Assembly (NCBI GenBank): GCA_023415475.1
Contig: JAEZKL010000069.1
Coordinates: forward strand, 1 to 6,595
Origin: Bacillota bacterium
GTDB lineage: Bacteria; Bacillota; Clostridia; Lachnospirales; Lachnospiraceae
Direction: 5' to 3'
DNA: 6,595 bases
This document shows, one piece after another, positions 6,505 through 6,595 of the stretch; the first letter of the stretch is position 1, and every line of letters starts with the position of its first letter. The position numbers and the translations under genes were made by a program. The notes under the pieces were generated by a model that made no database searches, was not told the origin of the DNA, and was given only the letters and a program-made list of their open reading frames with translations.

Positions 6505-6527
6505 AATTGTCAGTCATCATGACAATT
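6505..6527. promoter_or_regulatory. Perfect 8-base inverted repeat at the transcription start: probable operator
   Basis: AATTGTCA (6505-6512), seven-base centre, TGACAATT (6520-6527). A nested repeat GTCAT-C-ATGAC (6513-6523) sits inside it. The site begins two bases after the -10 box and would cover the start point, a classic position for a TetR/MarR/GntR-type repressor. The cognate regulator is not visible in the window. Confidence 0.55.
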
Positions 6528-6560
6528 CTAAAAACTAAGCACAAAAAAGGGGGAAGCGTT

Positions 6561-6595
6561 TTGCAAACGCGGAAAATCACCAACAAAAACAAGGT
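6561..6595 (+). CDS. Start of an unidentified gene, truncated by the window edge
   Basis: AGGGGG (6548-6553) lies seven bases before TTG 6561-6563, and the frame stays open to the end: MQTRKITNKNK then the window stops. The strong promoter, operator-like repeat and ribosome-binding site upstream support a real start. The short, basic N-terminus would suit a membrane protein's cytoplasmic lead or a signal peptide, but only 11 complete codons are visible, so no function is assigned. Confidence 0.5.
   Translation, partial: MQTRKITNKNK

Noticed and set aside
1..6595. CRISPR arrays, tRNA or rRNA genes, insertion sequences
   Set aside because: No regularly spaced repeats, no cloverleaf-like or rRNA-like segments and no transposase-like frames were seen on either strand.

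Overview
The window looks like chromosomal DNA of a Gram-positive anaerobe, most likely in the Clostridia (Bacillota). It begins with the end of a pyruvate formate-lyase activating enzyme, a marker of glycyl-radical fermentation. All usable starts carry strong G-rich Shine-Dalgarno sites, and sigma-A-type promoters are recognisable. The flanks are GC-rich to balanced, while the middle block (about 293-4370) is plainly AT-rich, which suggests horizontal acquisition.

Layout. Bases 3-173 (+) are the C-terminal tail of PflA. Bases 174-292 form a short junction with an orphan ribosome-binding site and ATG that opens only a 7-codon frame. Bases 293-4314 (- strand) hold a compact two-gene operon: first an OLD-family ATPase with a C-terminal TOPRIM nuclease domain (4314-2308), then a UvrD/Rep-like superfamily 1 helicase (2326-293). 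The genes overlap by 19 bases. This is the gene pair and order of a Gabija-type (class 2 OLD plus helicase) anti-phage system, but both proteins are longer than the founding GajA and GajB, and all the main catalytic motifs look intact. A promoter facing the operon lies near 4478-4506. Bases 4372-4858 have no intact gene. They hold that promoter, a decayed fragment of a second PflA-like C-terminus (about 4567-4650), and the promoter and operator-like palindrome of the next gene.

Bases 4859-6061 (+) encode an exported Ntn-hydrolase (C45 / linear-amide hydrolase-like) with a four-helix membrane tail. The reading frame is broken by two in-frame stops (TAG at 5138, TAA at 5255). Bases 6123-6351 (+) are a frameshifted stub of a MalT-like LuxR-family regulator that ends just after its Walker A motif. 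At the right edge a well-formed promoter (6474-6502) is followed by a perfect inverted repeat, a ribosome-binding site and a TTG start, opening a gene that runs off the window.

Overall this reads as one intact defence cassette embedded between degraded host genes, with similar PflA tail sequences on both sides of it. The nuclease and helicase are expected to work as one complex: the helicase senses unusual DNA ends and hydrolyses nucleotides, and the TOPRIM ATPase cuts DNA. This mechanism is transferred from studied Gabija systems and is not shown by this sequence alone.
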